This document shows, piece after piece, positions 1 to 6,641 of a stretch of DNA of 9,669 nt. The notes below the pieces were generated by a model. It did no database searches, was not told where the DNA came from, and was given only the letters and a program-made list of their open reading frames with translations. The stretch is from Chthoniobacterales bacterium (GTDB lineage Bacteria > Verrucomicrobiota > Verrucomicrobiia > Chthoniobacterales > UBA10450), in NCBI GenBank assembly GCA_013694945.1, contig JACDBM010000314.1, positions 1 through 9,669 on the forward strand. The letters run 5' to 3'. The first letter of the stretch is position 1. Each line of letters begins with the position of its first letter. The translations under genes and the position numbers were made by a program.

Positions 1-126
1 GGCCAGACGAGCCTCTGGCTGGCGATTGCTGCTGATACCGGCGCAACGCTTGTTGTAATCGCGAACGCATTGCGTCTTCTGCGCGCAACACCTGAGCCCA
101 CCAAAAAAGGAAATCTCCCTGCATGA
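1..126 (+). CDS. Heavy-metal P1B-type ATPase, C-terminal end only (partial at left edge)
   Basis: Frame 1 is open from the first base to the TGA at 124-126 and encodes 41 residues. They include SLWLAIAADTGATLVV followed by IANALRLLR, which matches the final transmembrane helix of zinc/cadmium/lead P1B ATPases of the ZntA/CadA kind (family pattern: SLWLAVLADTGAT.LV..NALRLL). Such pumps use ATP to export divalent soft metals across the inner membrane. The N-terminal metal-binding region, the CPC helix and the DKTGT phosphorylation site lie outside the window, so the metal cannot be named. The next gene is a cation diffusion facilitator on the same strand, which supports a metal-efflux locus. 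The short tail rich in Pro and Lys after the helix is normal. The family call rests on a short but distinctive segment. Confidence 0.75.
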   Translation, partial: GQTSLWLAIAADTGATLVVIANALRLLRATPEPTKKGNLPA

Positions 127-237
127 GAAGGAGCGTTTCCAGATATCCGCCGCCGTAGTCGGCCTTACGCGATGCGGGTGCGCGAAGCATTGGAAATTCT
201 CAGCCGCGCGCGTGCGGCCAAGTTAGCCGACTAACGT
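127..237 (+). other. Intergenic gap between ATPase and CDF genes, with a possible 20-codon ORF
   Basis: This gap holds no recognisable gene. A 20-codon frame runs from the ATG at 172 to the TAA at 232-234, with a helical-looking product (REALEILSRARAAKLAD). It may be a chance ORF or the tail of a decayed gene. The inverted repeat GTTAG/CTAAC (222-226 and 231-235) sits two bases before the CDF start codon and could fold over the translation start. No convincing Shine-Dalgarno site is visible before the ATG at 238. Confidence 0.4.
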
Positions 238-1224
238 ATGAAACACGACCACGCTGCAGGCGGTGCCCATGATCACGCTCCCAAGAACTTCGGCCGAGCA
301 TTCGCCATCGGCGTCGGTCTCAATTTGAGCTTTGTCGTCGTCGAGCTTGTCTTCGGCCTCCGGGCGCACTCCCTCGCGCTGGTGGCGGATGCGGGACACA
401 ACCTCAGCGACGTTCTCGGGCTCCTGCTTGCCTGGGGTGCCAGCGCGCTGGCGCGAACTCCGCCGACCCAACGCCGGACTTATGGCTTACGAGGCTCCTC
501 GATCCTCGCGGCCCTCTTCAACGCGATCTTCCTCCTCGTCTCGGTGGGCGCGATCGCGTGGGAGGCGATCCGTCGTTTCAATCAACCCGCCGAGGTTGGC
601 GGCAACATTGTGATTTGGGTTGCGTTGGTCGGCATCGCGATCAATACGGCGACCGCGTTAATGTTCATGTCATGGCGCAAGGGTGATCTGAACATCCGCG
701 GGGCGTTCCTGCACATGATGGCCGATGCGGCGGTCTCGGCCGGTGTCGTTGTTGCCGGCTTCGCGATCCTGTGGACTGGATTTCATTGGATCGACCCGGT
801 CGTTAGTCTCGCCATCGCCGCAGTGATCGTCGCCGGAACGTGGGGATTGCTGCGCGACTCGGTGAATCTCGCGCTCCAAGCCGTTCCCGGAGGGATGGAG
901 TTAGCGAAGGTGAAGGAGTACCTCGCAGGTTTACCAAACGTGACCGCCGTGCATGACCTTCATATTTGGCCAATGAGCACTACCGAAACCGCACTGACCG
1001 CGCATTTAGTCGCACGGTCGATCGATTGCGATTCCTCTGTGCTGGAGAAGTGCTGCAAGGGTTTGAGGTTCAGCATGTCACGATCCAGTTTGAAACTGAA
1101 GATCACCGCTGCGATCTGGCGTCCGAAAGCCTCGTCTGAGTTTCGCGCTTGGCGCACGGCCGGAACCCCGCTCCCGATGCCTACCTCGCAAGTTCCGGTT
1201 TTGAAAACCGCTGCCTTCAGCTAG
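238..1224 (+). CDS. Cation diffusion facilitator (CzcD/ZitB-like metal/H+ antiporter), 3' end frameshifted
   Basis: The product is an inner-membrane proton-driven exporter of Zn(II), Cd(II) or Co(II). The N-terminus is rich in His and Asp (KHDH, HDH). Transmembrane helix 2 carries D51 and the HxxxD pair H54/D58 in VADAGHNLSD. Helix 5 carries the matching H159/D163 in HMMADAAVS. These form the family's metal site. The cytoplasmic domain starts near residue 220 with VTAVHDLHIWPMS, also typical. After residue 270 the reading frame loses all family similarity and runs on to a TAG at 1222-1224 (328 residues). The other frame carries the expected ending, with QHVTIQFETED and a TGA at 1137-1139. Restoring one A at about 1048 (GAGAAGTG to GAGAAAGTG) joins the two and gives exactly 300 residues, the usual length. 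The stretch 1140-1224 is therefore probably not natural coding sequence. The gene follows a P-type metal ATPase. The family call is firm; the metal is inferred. Confidence 0.92.
   Translation: MKHDHAAGGAHDHAPKNFGRAFAIGVGLNLSFVVVELVFGLRAHSLALVADAGHNLSDVLGLLLAWGASALARTPPTQRRTYGLRGSSILAALFNAIFLLVSVGAIAWEAIRRFNQPAEVGGNIVIWVALVGIAINTATALMFMSWRKGDLNIRGAFLHMMADAAVSAGVVVAGFAILWTGFHWIDPVVSLAIAAVIVAGTWGLLRDSVNLALQAVPGGMELAKVKEYLAGLPNVTAVHDLHIWPMSTTETALTAHLVARSIDCDSSVLEKCCKGLRFSMSRSSLKLKITAAIWRPKASSEFRAWRTAGTPLPMPTSQVPVLKTAAFS
1160..1210. repeat. Nested inverted repeats before the signal peptidase gene
   Basis: CCGGAAC at 1160-1166 is the exact reverse complement of GTTCCGG at 1192-1198. The second arm runs into a 15-base perfect palindrome, CGGTTTTGAAAACCG, at 1196-1210. 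The two structures are mutually exclusive, as they share bases 1196-1198. They lie in the gap between the corrected CDF stop (1139) and the lepB start (1241). There is no T-run after either stem, so it is not a standard intrinsic terminator. It may be a dispersed repeat or a regulatory structure. Confidence 0.5.
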
Positions 1225-1240
1225 CGTCCGTCCCGTTCCC

Positions 1241-2332
1241 ATGTTTACTCCGCGTTACGTCAAACACAGCAGACTGCTGCTGCGGCATGCGCAAAAGTAT
1301 CTTCGTTATAAAAAAGACGTGCTCAAAGACGCGGAGCGCGCCGAGATCGAATCCGGCATCACTTCTCTCGATCGCGCGTTGCGCGAAAAGAAGGGTGACC
1401 GGATCAAAGCGGAGGCGGAGGCGCTGGATGGCAAACTGCACAAGCTGACGCCCGTCACCTGGGAGTCGCACTGGCGGGAGAACTGCGAAGTTGTTCTCGT
1501 CGCGATCATCGTGGCGGTCGGGATTCGTTCATATTTTCTGCAGCCATTCAAGATACCCACTGGCTCGATGCAACCAACGCTCAACGGCATCATCGGCCAT
1601 CCCATGAATGAACCGGCGCCGAACATCGTACAGCAGGTTGCCGAATTCTTCCTTCGCGGCCGCAACTACATCAACGTCGTCTCGAAAGAAGATGACCGGG
1701 TCGAGCAGATCGTGCCGCAGAAGTTCGCCTTCTTTTTCACTTTCTCCCGCATCATTTGCCAGCGGCAAAGGTTTCTCGTCTACGCCGCCCCGGAAACGCT
1801 CCGGCAGGATTTTAAGGTCGCACCCGGAAATCGTTATCGTCGCGGTGACGTGATCGCCCGTGGGACAATTGACACCGGTGATCAGGTCTTCGTCGACAAA
1901 TTCAGCTACAATTTCGTCAAGCCTCACCGCGGTGACGTCTTCGTCTTCAAGACCAACGGCATTCCGATGATCCAAGTCGATCCCGAAACTGGCGCCCCAT
2001 TTTACATCAAGCGGCTTGCGGGATTGCCCGGCGATCAGATGCAGATCCGTTCTCCGATGCTCTACATCAATGGCACGCCGCCTCCGGGACGGGGCTTTGG
2101 TCGCGTGATGGCGGCGCAAGAGGGGTACCGCGGCTACGCTCAAGGGCGAGATTTTCTCGCCCATCCCGAGACGCCGTTCGTAGTCCCCGAAGGGCGCTAT
2201 TTCGCGATGGGCGACAACAGCTACAACAGCTACGACAGCCGTTATTGGGGCCCTGTCCCGGAGGAGAACCTCGTCGGCCGGGGACTCTTCGTCTATTGGC
2301 CCTTTGTTCCGCATTTTGGTTTGATTCGTTAG
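1241..2332 (+). CDS. lepB: Signal peptidase I (type I leader peptidase), long form with large insertion
   Basis: This membrane-anchored serine protease (S26 family, Ser/Lys dyad) removes signal peptides from exported proteins on the outer face of the inner membrane. The 363-residue product starts with a charged, helical, probably cytoplasmic segment (residues 1-80), then one transmembrane helix (about 83-99). Box B follows as IPTGSMQPT, with the nucleophile Ser109. The core strand GDQVFVDKFSYNF is at 213-225. The general base is Lys258 in YIKRLAGLPGD. Box E is GDNSYNSYDSRYWG (324-337). About 100 residues lie between Ser109 and the VDKF strand, far more than in short Gram-positive enzymes. The start ATG has no clear Shine-Dalgarno site, but no better upstream start is in frame. 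It stands alone on its strand between repeat-bearing gaps, and all catalytic residues are present. Confidence 0.95.
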   Translation: MFTPRYVKHSRLLLRHAQKYLRYKKDVLKDAERAEIESGITSLDRALREKKGDRIKAEAEALDGKLHKLTPVTWESHWRENCEVVLVAIIVAVGIRSYFLQPFKIPTGSMQPTLNGIIGHPMNEPAPNIVQQVAEFFLRGRNYINVVSKEDDRVEQIVPQKFAFFFTFSRIICQRQRFLVYAAPETLRQDFKVAPGNRYRRGDVIARGTIDTGDQVFVDKFSYNFVKPHRGDVFVFKTNGIPMIQVDPETGAPFYIKRLAGLPGDQMQIRSPMLYINGTPPPGRGFGRVMAAQEGYRGYAQGRDFLAHPETPFVVPEGRYFAMGDNSYNSYDSRYWGPVPEENLVGRGLFVYWPFVPHFGLIR

Positions 2333-2343
2333 GGCAAGGTTGA

Positions 2344-2429
2344 TGGAGTAATGGAGTAATGGAGTGGTGGAGTAATGGAGGAGCGGAGTAGTGGGCCGCG
2401 CGCAATTGTTTCCAATACTCCAATACTCC
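2344..2429. repeat. 8-bp tandem repeat (TGGAGTAA) with inverted copies downstream
   Basis: The core GGAG recurs every 8 bases at 2345, 2353, 2361, 2369, 2377 and 2385, giving about six degenerate copies of TGGAGTAA. After a GC-rich spacer, two copies of the inverse unit CCAATACT follow at 2412-2427. The GGAGTA and TACTCC arms can pair, so the block can form a hairpin. It starts 12 bases after the lepB stop and precedes the next gene. I see no coding function. It may act as a transcript end or be a non-functional simple repeat. Confidence 0.8.
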
Positions 2430-2469
2430 GTCGCCCCGCTCTCCTGCTTCGCTCCAGCTCGCTGACAAT

Positions 2470-3645
2470 TTGCAGAATATGCCGCGTGCTTATCTGCTGC
2501 TCGGACTTTGCGGTGGCTATCTGCTCGTTCTGCTTTTCAATCCAGTGCGCCTCGCGCTGCGGGACGGCTTCCGGTGCCTCATGCGCTTCAAACGCGTCTG
2601 GCTGACCTTCGCGCTCCTCGGCTTCGCATATTTCGTTTTCCAATTCGCGACTTTCACGCCGCTGCAGCGCGCCTCCGATCTGGACCTGAACCAGATCACA
2701 GAGATACGGAGCTGGAATTGGCCGGCACTCTCGGAAGTCTGGCGCGAAACGCCACTGCCCGTGCTGGAAGGTGTTGCGGGAATTTTCGATAACGCCACCA
2801 CCACTTACCCGCTCTCTGTTGTCGCAGCGCTTATGCTGCTGCTGAACTGGCGCGGTTTGCATGGCGCCTTGCTGCGTGCGCTCGCCCTGCGCTTCCGCGC
2901 CTGGGGCTACCTGATCTACCTCGCGGTTGTGCTGGCCGCACTCGCTTCGCTCTTCAAGCCCATCATCTTTTGGCGTTTGCCAGCCTGGAGTACCGTCCTG
3001 CCTGCGGGAGGACTGCTGCAGATCTCGGCGAGCGTCGATGCTGCTGCGTTCGTCTTCGAATACCTCTTCGGTGTTTATATCCAAGTCTACCTCATCACTC
3101 TCTGCCTTGCCTGGACCAAGGGGCTCGGCTTCAGGGAACGGGCGCTTTTTAAGTTCGCCATCCGGCGTTTTAGCCATGTCTTGAAATGGGCCGGCATTGT
3201 CGTGCTGGTGAGTATCCTTCTCGTCCGGCTGCCGTTGCTGCTCGCCTATTTTATCGATCTGCCCGGAGTGCTCGATTATCAGCCGGTTGCGCGCTCTATT
3301 ATGAGCGCGCTCATCATCGTTTTTTGTTCGGTGCAGATTTCACTCACACTGCACAACGAGAGCCTGCGCGCCGCGCTGCGCGCGCACCGGCGGTTCATTC
3401 AGCGAAATGCCGTCCGCCTTGGCTGGTTTATCGGTTTCTGCGCCTTGCACTTCTTCCTCCTGGCTGCCTGCGATGCGATCGTGCGGAGCGCCATCGCTGA
3501 TCGGGTGATGGGCACAATTCTCTGGAAAGTCTTCTATGTTCTTGCGCGCGGACTCCTGACAGGCTGGCTGCTGGCCTCCTGGGTCTGTTTGTTTCGCCAG
3601 TGTGAAACCGGACGAAGGAATCAGGAAGCGGCGATCAAGTACTGA
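2470..3645 (+). CDS. Polytopic membrane protein of unknown function
   Basis: I do not recognise the family. The 391-residue product has about eight or nine hydrophobic segments, roughly at residues 7-24, 43-61, 114-127, 145-168, 192-214, 238-262, 275-295, 318-338 and 350-375. It is an integral inner-membrane protein with short loops and a basic, soluble C-terminal tail. A loop of about 50 residues between the second and third segments is rich in Trp, Glu and Asp. No nucleotide-binding motif, transporter signature or catalytic motif stands out. The TTG at 2470 and the ATG at 2479 (NMPRAY) are both possible starts; neither has a good ribosome site, and the ATG is the more ordinary choice. The stop at 3643-3645 falls inside the longest frame of the downstream prenyl synthase gene, so the two are probably co-transcribed. 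A role in lipid or isoprenoid handling is only a guess from this. Confidence 0.8.
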   Translation: MQNMPRAYLLLGLCGGYLLVLLFNPVRLALRDGFRCLMRFKRVWLTFALLGFAYFVFQFATFTPLQRASDLDLNQITEIRSWNWPALSEVWRETPLPVLEGVAGIFDNATTTYPLSVVAALMLLLNWRGLHGALLRALALRFRAWGYLIYLAVVLAALASLFKPIIFWRLPAWSTVLPAGGLLQISASVDAAAFVFEYLFGVYIQVYLITLCLAWTKGLGFRERALFKFAIRRFSHVLKWAGIVVLVSILLVRLPLLLAYFIDLPGVLDYQPVARSIMSALIIVFCSVQISLTLHNESLRAALRAHRRFIQRNAVRLGWFIGFCALHFFLLAACDAIVRSAIADRVMGTILWKVFYVLARGLLTGWLLASWVCLFRQCETGRRNQEAAIKY

Positions 3646-4552
3646 GGTAAATGCTGCGATTGAGGTAAATACTGCGCTGCGTCTGCCGCGCAGATTGGAC
3701 GGCGTGCGCGTCGTCCCTACCATTGTTTCGGTGGACCCGGCGAAAATTACGCGGCAGAGCAAGTCCAATCTTGCCCTCGCTTTTGTCTCGTTAGACCGGG
3801 AGCGGCGGAGGGACATCACCACGTTTTACGCGTTCTGCCGGGTCATCGATGACCTCGCGGATGCGACGCAGCTAAACGCGAACGAAAAAAGGTTGGGACT
3901 GGCGGCTTGGCGGAGTTGGTTATCGGCGCCCGGGAACAATGAAGATCCGCTCGCAGCTCGAGTGCGCGTCCTCATCGCGAAATATCAACTCCCGCCCGCG
4001 ATGCTCGAGGAAATCATCGCCGGCGTGGAGATGGATCTGAGCATATCACGTTACGCGACGTTCGCTGATCTGCGGCTTTACTGCTATGGCGTGGCCAGCG
4101 CGGTCGGGCTCGTCAGCATCGAGATTTTCGGTTACCGGAACCCGGCCTGCCGGGAGTACGCGGTCGAACTCGGCCTGGCATTGCAGACCACGAACATCAT
4201 CCGCGACATTGGCAAAGACATGCGTCTCGGCCGCATTTATCTGCCGCAGGAGGAGATGGCGCGGTTCGGCTATTCGGAAGCTGAGATGCTGCGCGCGGAG
4301 CGAAACGAGCGTTTCCTTGCGCTGATGAAGTTCCAGGCAGAGCGGTCGCACGCCTTCTACCGCAAGGCCGCGGAACTGCTCCCCCCCGAAGAACGCCGGT
4401 CCATGGTCGCCGCCGAGATTATGGCTTCGATCTACCGGACGCTCCTGCGCCGAATCGAAGCCGATGGGTTCTGCGTTTTCGAAAAAGAATACCGCCTTAA
4501 CCACCTACAGAAAGCGAGGCAGATTCTCCCGCACCTGCTCGGATGGCGCTAA
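3602..4552 (+). CDS. hpnD: Squalene/phytoene synthase family protein, HpnD-like
   Basis: The product belongs to the head-to-head prenyl transferases. HpnD condenses two farnesyl diphosphates to presqualene diphosphate on the way to squalene and hopanoids; phytoene synthase does the related C20 reaction. Both Mg-diphosphate motifs are present: VIDDLAD (D83, D84, D87) and NIIRDIGKD (D202, D206). Also visible are FYAFCRVIDD, GVEMDL (141-146), the YCYGVASAVGL helix and GRIYLPQEEM. Lengths of 270-290 are usual, but the longest frame here is 316, with about 43 extra N-terminal residues overlapping the upstream membrane gene. GTG at 3731 would give 273 residues and may be the true start; GTG at 3704 is another candidate. 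None has a clear ribosome site. HpnC and HpnE, the usual partners, are not in the window, so HpnD versus phytoene synthase is not settled. The family call is firm. Confidence 0.85.
   Translation: MKPDEGIRKRRSSTEVNAAIEVNTALRLPRRLDGVRVVPTIVSVDPAKITRQSKSNLALAFVSLDRERRRDITTFYAFCRVIDDLADATQLNANEKRLGLAAWRSWLSAPGNNEDPLAARVRVLIAKYQLPPAMLEEIIAGVEMDLSISRYATFADLRLYCYGVASAVGLVSIEIFGYRNPACREYAVELGLALQTTNIIRDIGKDMRLGRIYLPQEEMARFGYSEAEMLRAERNERFLALMKFQAERSHAFYRKAAELLPPEERRSMVAAEIMASIYRTLLRRIEADGFCVFEKEYRLNHLQKARQILPHLLGWR
3643..3678 (+). repeat. 18-bp direct tandem repeat across a gene junction
   Basis: Two adjacent 18-base copies beginning TGAGGTAAAT (3643-3660 and 3661-3678) differ at two positions. The first TGA is the stop codon of the upstream membrane protein. 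In the overlapping prenyl synthase frame the copies read EVNAAI and EVNTAL. If translation of the synthase starts at 3704 or 3731, the repeat is in the leader and not in protein. Confidence 0.8.
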
Positions 4553-4680
4553 GATGGTCCGGGCACACGGGCGCTTCCGCCGGGACTTCGTGCACGCCGG
4601 TGTTGAATACGCGTCGTGCAATCCTCGTCAACGCACACGGCTGCCGTAGCAACCGAACGGTGCGCGGTAGCCGAATCGGA

Positions 4681-4686
4681 TACAAT
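4681..4686 (+). promoter_or_regulatory. Possible -10 element before the glycine-zipper lipoprotein gene
   Basis: TACAAT matches five of six bases of the sigma-70 -10 consensus. It ends two bases before the ATG at 4688, and no good -35 is visible 16-18 bases upstream. If used, transcription would begin close to the ATG at 4694, giving a leaderless message. The match could be chance. Confidence 0.22.
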
Positions 4687-4687
4687 C

Positions 4688-5113
4688 ATGAACATGAAAC
4701 GTTTAGCAATCCTCGGGATGGCAGCTCTCGCCACCCTCACTTTAAACTCGTGTGAAACCGCCACGGGCACAGGCGCGCTGGTCGGTGCGAGCACCGGTGC
4801 ACTCATCGGAAGCTCAGTCGGCGGGCATCATCATCGCGGCTATTACCGGCATCACGGCGATGCTGGCAATGCACTTGCCGGCGCCGCGATTGGTGCGGGC
4901 GCAGGTGCCTTGATCGGCGCGGCGATCGACGCAGATCGGCGCGGCTATTATGAAGGCCACGAAGCTGGCTATTATCCGTACGGGATGCGAACAGGACGAG
5001 CCGGACTTCTTCGGAGCCCATATCCGCCGAATGCCCTCGTCGATGTGCGCGGAATTCCGCGTGGCGCGCTGGTGCGGGATCCGGCTACGGGTCGGCCGTT
5101 TCGCAGGCCCTGA
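4688..5113 (+). CDS. Glycine-zipper lipoprotein
   Basis: This small envelope protein is about 141 residues from the ATG at 4688; the frame is open upstream to 4616, but the signal peptide fixes the start at 4688 or the ATG at 4694. The N-terminus is a lipoprotein signal: MNMKR, a hydrophobic run of about 14 residues, then LNSC with the lipidated Cys22. Two glycine-zipper stretches follow, ALVGASTGALIGSSVGG and ALAGAAIGAGAGALIGAAID, separated by a His/Tyr-rich linker. The G/A-xxx-G spacing resembles the Gly-zipper domains of SlyB-like and YMGG-like outer-membrane lipoproteins, which insert in or pack against membranes. The C-terminal third is soluble and ends in RDPATGRPFRRP. The precise role is unknown. 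The gene stands alone on its strand and is followed by an intrinsic terminator. Confidence 0.8.
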   Translation: MNMKRLAILGMAALATLTLNSCETATGTGALVGASTGALIGSSVGGHHHRGYYRHHGDAGNALAGAAIGAGAGALIGAAIDADRRGYYEGHEAGYYPYGMRTGRAGLLRSPYPPNALVDVRGIPRGALVRDPATGRPFRRP

Positions 5114-5139
5114 CGCTGAGCTACTACTACTCTGGAAGG

Positions 5140-5177
5140 CGGGTTGGTTCGGGATCCGGATCAACCCGTTTTCTTTT
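5140..5177 (+). terminator. Intrinsic terminator after the glycine-zipper lipoprotein gene
   Basis: CGGGTTG (5140-5146) pairs perfectly with CAACCCG (5162-5168). A 15-base loop containing GGATCCGGAT separates them, and TTTTCTTTT (5169-5177) follows. This is a standard Rho-independent terminator for + strand transcription. Read from the minus strand there is no T-run after the stem, so it works in one direction only. The right arm and the T-tract lie within the last codons and stop of the convergent ubiD gene. Confidence 0.8.
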
Positions 5178-6633
5178 GCAGCGCATCGACCAGGTGCTGC
5201 GCCTCCTCCGTCATCTTCACCAACTCCGGCCACTGCCGGTGATAGTTTTCGCCGGGCAATTTTTGCGTAGCGTCAAAGCCCATGTGGGAGCCGATGTTTT
5301 GTGTGCTCGGCGCATGATCGAGTGAATCGCTGGGATTACGAATGATGGTGCTGTCGCGCTCCGGATCGGTGTTCGCGCACAACCGAAACAAAACCTCGCT
5401 CGTGTTATGAACGTCGCAGTCTTCATCCACGACGACGATGTATTTGCTGAACATCATCTGGCCCATGCCCCAGAGCCCATGCATCACCTTGAAAGCCTGA
5501 TACGGATACTGCTTTCGGATGCTGACGAAGACCAGATTATGAAAAACGCCCTCCGGTGGCAGCGTCATGTCGACCAGCTCCGGGAAGTTCATTTTGAACA
5601 CGGGCAGAAACACGCGCACGCTCGCGTCGCCCATGTAGAAATCTTCCATCGGTGGAATGCCGACCAGCGTCGCGGGATAAATAGCGTCTTTCCGATTGGT
5701 GATCGCCGTCAGGTGGAACACCGGATAATCCTCGATCGCGGTGTAGAAACCAGTGTGATCGCCGAAAGGTCCTTCCTGCCGACTCTCATTAGGCTGGACG
5801 TAGCCTTCGAGGACGAAGTCGACATCCGCCGGGACTTCGAGGTCGATTGTTTTGCACTTCACCAGCTCCACTGACCTCTTGCGAATAAAGCCCGCAAAGA
5901 GAATCTCATCGAGTCCATCGGGGAGAGGGGCGGTCGCGGCGAAGGTGTAGGCCGGATCCCCGCCGAGACAAACGGCCACGGGCATGCGCTCGCCTCGTTC
6001 GTAATACCGCTTTCCGTGCCGCGCGCCTACCTTGTGCACCTGCCAGTGCATGCCGGTGGTCCGCTCGTCGTAGACCTGCATGCGATACATGCCGAGATTA
6101 CGTTCGCCAGAATCGGGATCGCGTGTGTGCACGTTCGGAAGCGTAATGAAACGCCCACCATCCTTGGGCCAGCATTTGAGGATCGGGAGATCGACGAGCG
6201 AAATCCCGGGGCTGCCCTGGCCAAAGAGTTGCACCACCTCCTGGCAGATCCCGTCCTTCACGCGCTTCGGTCGCGCATGCAGCAGATTGATTCCTTGCTT
6301 AAGCAGGCTCCAGCCTTCCCGCAGATCGGTCGGCGGCTTCGCTTTCAGGATAAGTTGAATCTCCTGTGCAAGATCGGCCACACTCTCCAGCTTCAACGCC
6401 AGGGCCATGCGCCTGGTGGACCCCATCGTGTTGATTGCCACGGGGAATTTCGATTCCCGCCCCTCCACCAGAGGCCGCTCAAAAAGCAGTGCTTTCCCGC
6501 CGCCCGGAGACTTCATCTCGCGGTTCGCCCATTCCGCAATCAGCAAGTCGGTCTCGACCGGCTCCGCGATCCGCTTCAACTCGCCGGCCTTGTCGAGCGC
6601 TTCGACAAATTGCCGGAAAGAAGAGTAAGCCAT
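5161..6633 (-). CDS. ubiD: UbiD-family prenylated-FMN decarboxylase
   Basis: The 490-residue product has the usual length of the UbiD family, which removes a carboxylate from aromatic or alpha,beta-unsaturated acids using prenyl-FMN made by UbiX. Visible signatures are ITLPNVHTRDPDSGERNLGM (residues 163-182), GMHWQVHKVGARHGKRY (194-210), PVAVCLGGDPA and EGPFGDHTGFYT (287-298). These regions hold the cofactor-, Mn- and K-binding residues and the acidic catalytic residues of the family. The likely pathway is quinone biosynthesis: 4-hydroxy-3-polyprenylbenzoate in ubiquinone makers, or a dihydroxynaphthoate step in menaquinone makers using the futalosine route. For a Verrucomicrobium the second is more likely, but this is inference. 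No ubiX or ubiA lies nearby. The gene follows a lipoprotein gene by 40 bp and probably shares its transcript. A GC-rich palindrome lies just before the start codon, which has no clear ribosome site. Confidence 0.93.
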   Translation of the reverse strand: MAYSSFRQFVEALDKAGELKRIAEPVETDLLIAEWANREMKSPGGGKALLFERPLVEGRESKFPVAINTMGSTRRMALALKLESVADLAQEIQLILKAKPPTDLREGWSLLKQGINLLHARPKRVKDGICQEVVQLFGQGSPGISLVDLPILKCWPKDGGRFITLPNVHTRDPDSGERNLGMYRMQVYDERTTGMHWQVHKVGARHGKRYYERGERMPVAVCLGGDPAYTFAATAPLPDGLDEILFAGFIRKRSVELVKCKTIDLEVPADVDFVLEGYVQPNESRQEGPFGDHTGFYTAIEDYPVFHLTAITNRKDAIYPATLVGIPPMEDFYMGDASVRVFLPVFKMNFPELVDMTLPPEGVFHNLVFVSIRKQYPYQAFKVMHGLWGMGQMMFSKYIVVVDEDCDVHNTSEVLFRLCANTDPERDSTIIRNPSDSLDHAPSTQNIGSHMGFDATQKLPGENYHRQWPELVKMTEEAQHLVDALQKKTG

Positions 6634-6641
6634 CGAATTGC

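Noticed and set aside
1140..1224. Genuine C-terminal extension of the CDF protein
   Set aside because: The sequence after the frameshift has no family similarity, whereas the alternative frame gives the expected ending at 1139 with a single-base correction.
1149..1260. tRNA-Ser or tRNA-Sec (anticodon-arm-like TTTTGAAAA/TTTTCAAAA) near 1196-1210
   Set aside because: There is no TTCRA T-loop, no pairing acceptor stem and no D-arm at the right distance on either strand. Only the palindrome itself resembles an anticodon arm.
1529..2314. 261-codon open frame on the minus strand
   Set aside because: It is fully antisense to lepB, which has all catalytic motifs. The product shows no recognisable domain.
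2344..2429. CRISPR array
   Set aside because: The units are 8 bases long with no unique spacers, and no cas gene is nearby.
2329..3177. 282-codon open frame on the minus strand
   Set aside because: It is antisense to the polytopic membrane protein gene and has the charged, Glu/Arg/Gln-rich composition usual for a reverse frame of hydrophobic coding sequence. It also runs through the tandem repeat.
3400..4552. Complete hopanoid operon (hpnC-hpnD-hpnE)
   Set aside because: Only one squalene/phytoene synthase-family gene is present. The flanking genes are a membrane protein of unknown type and a lipoprotein.
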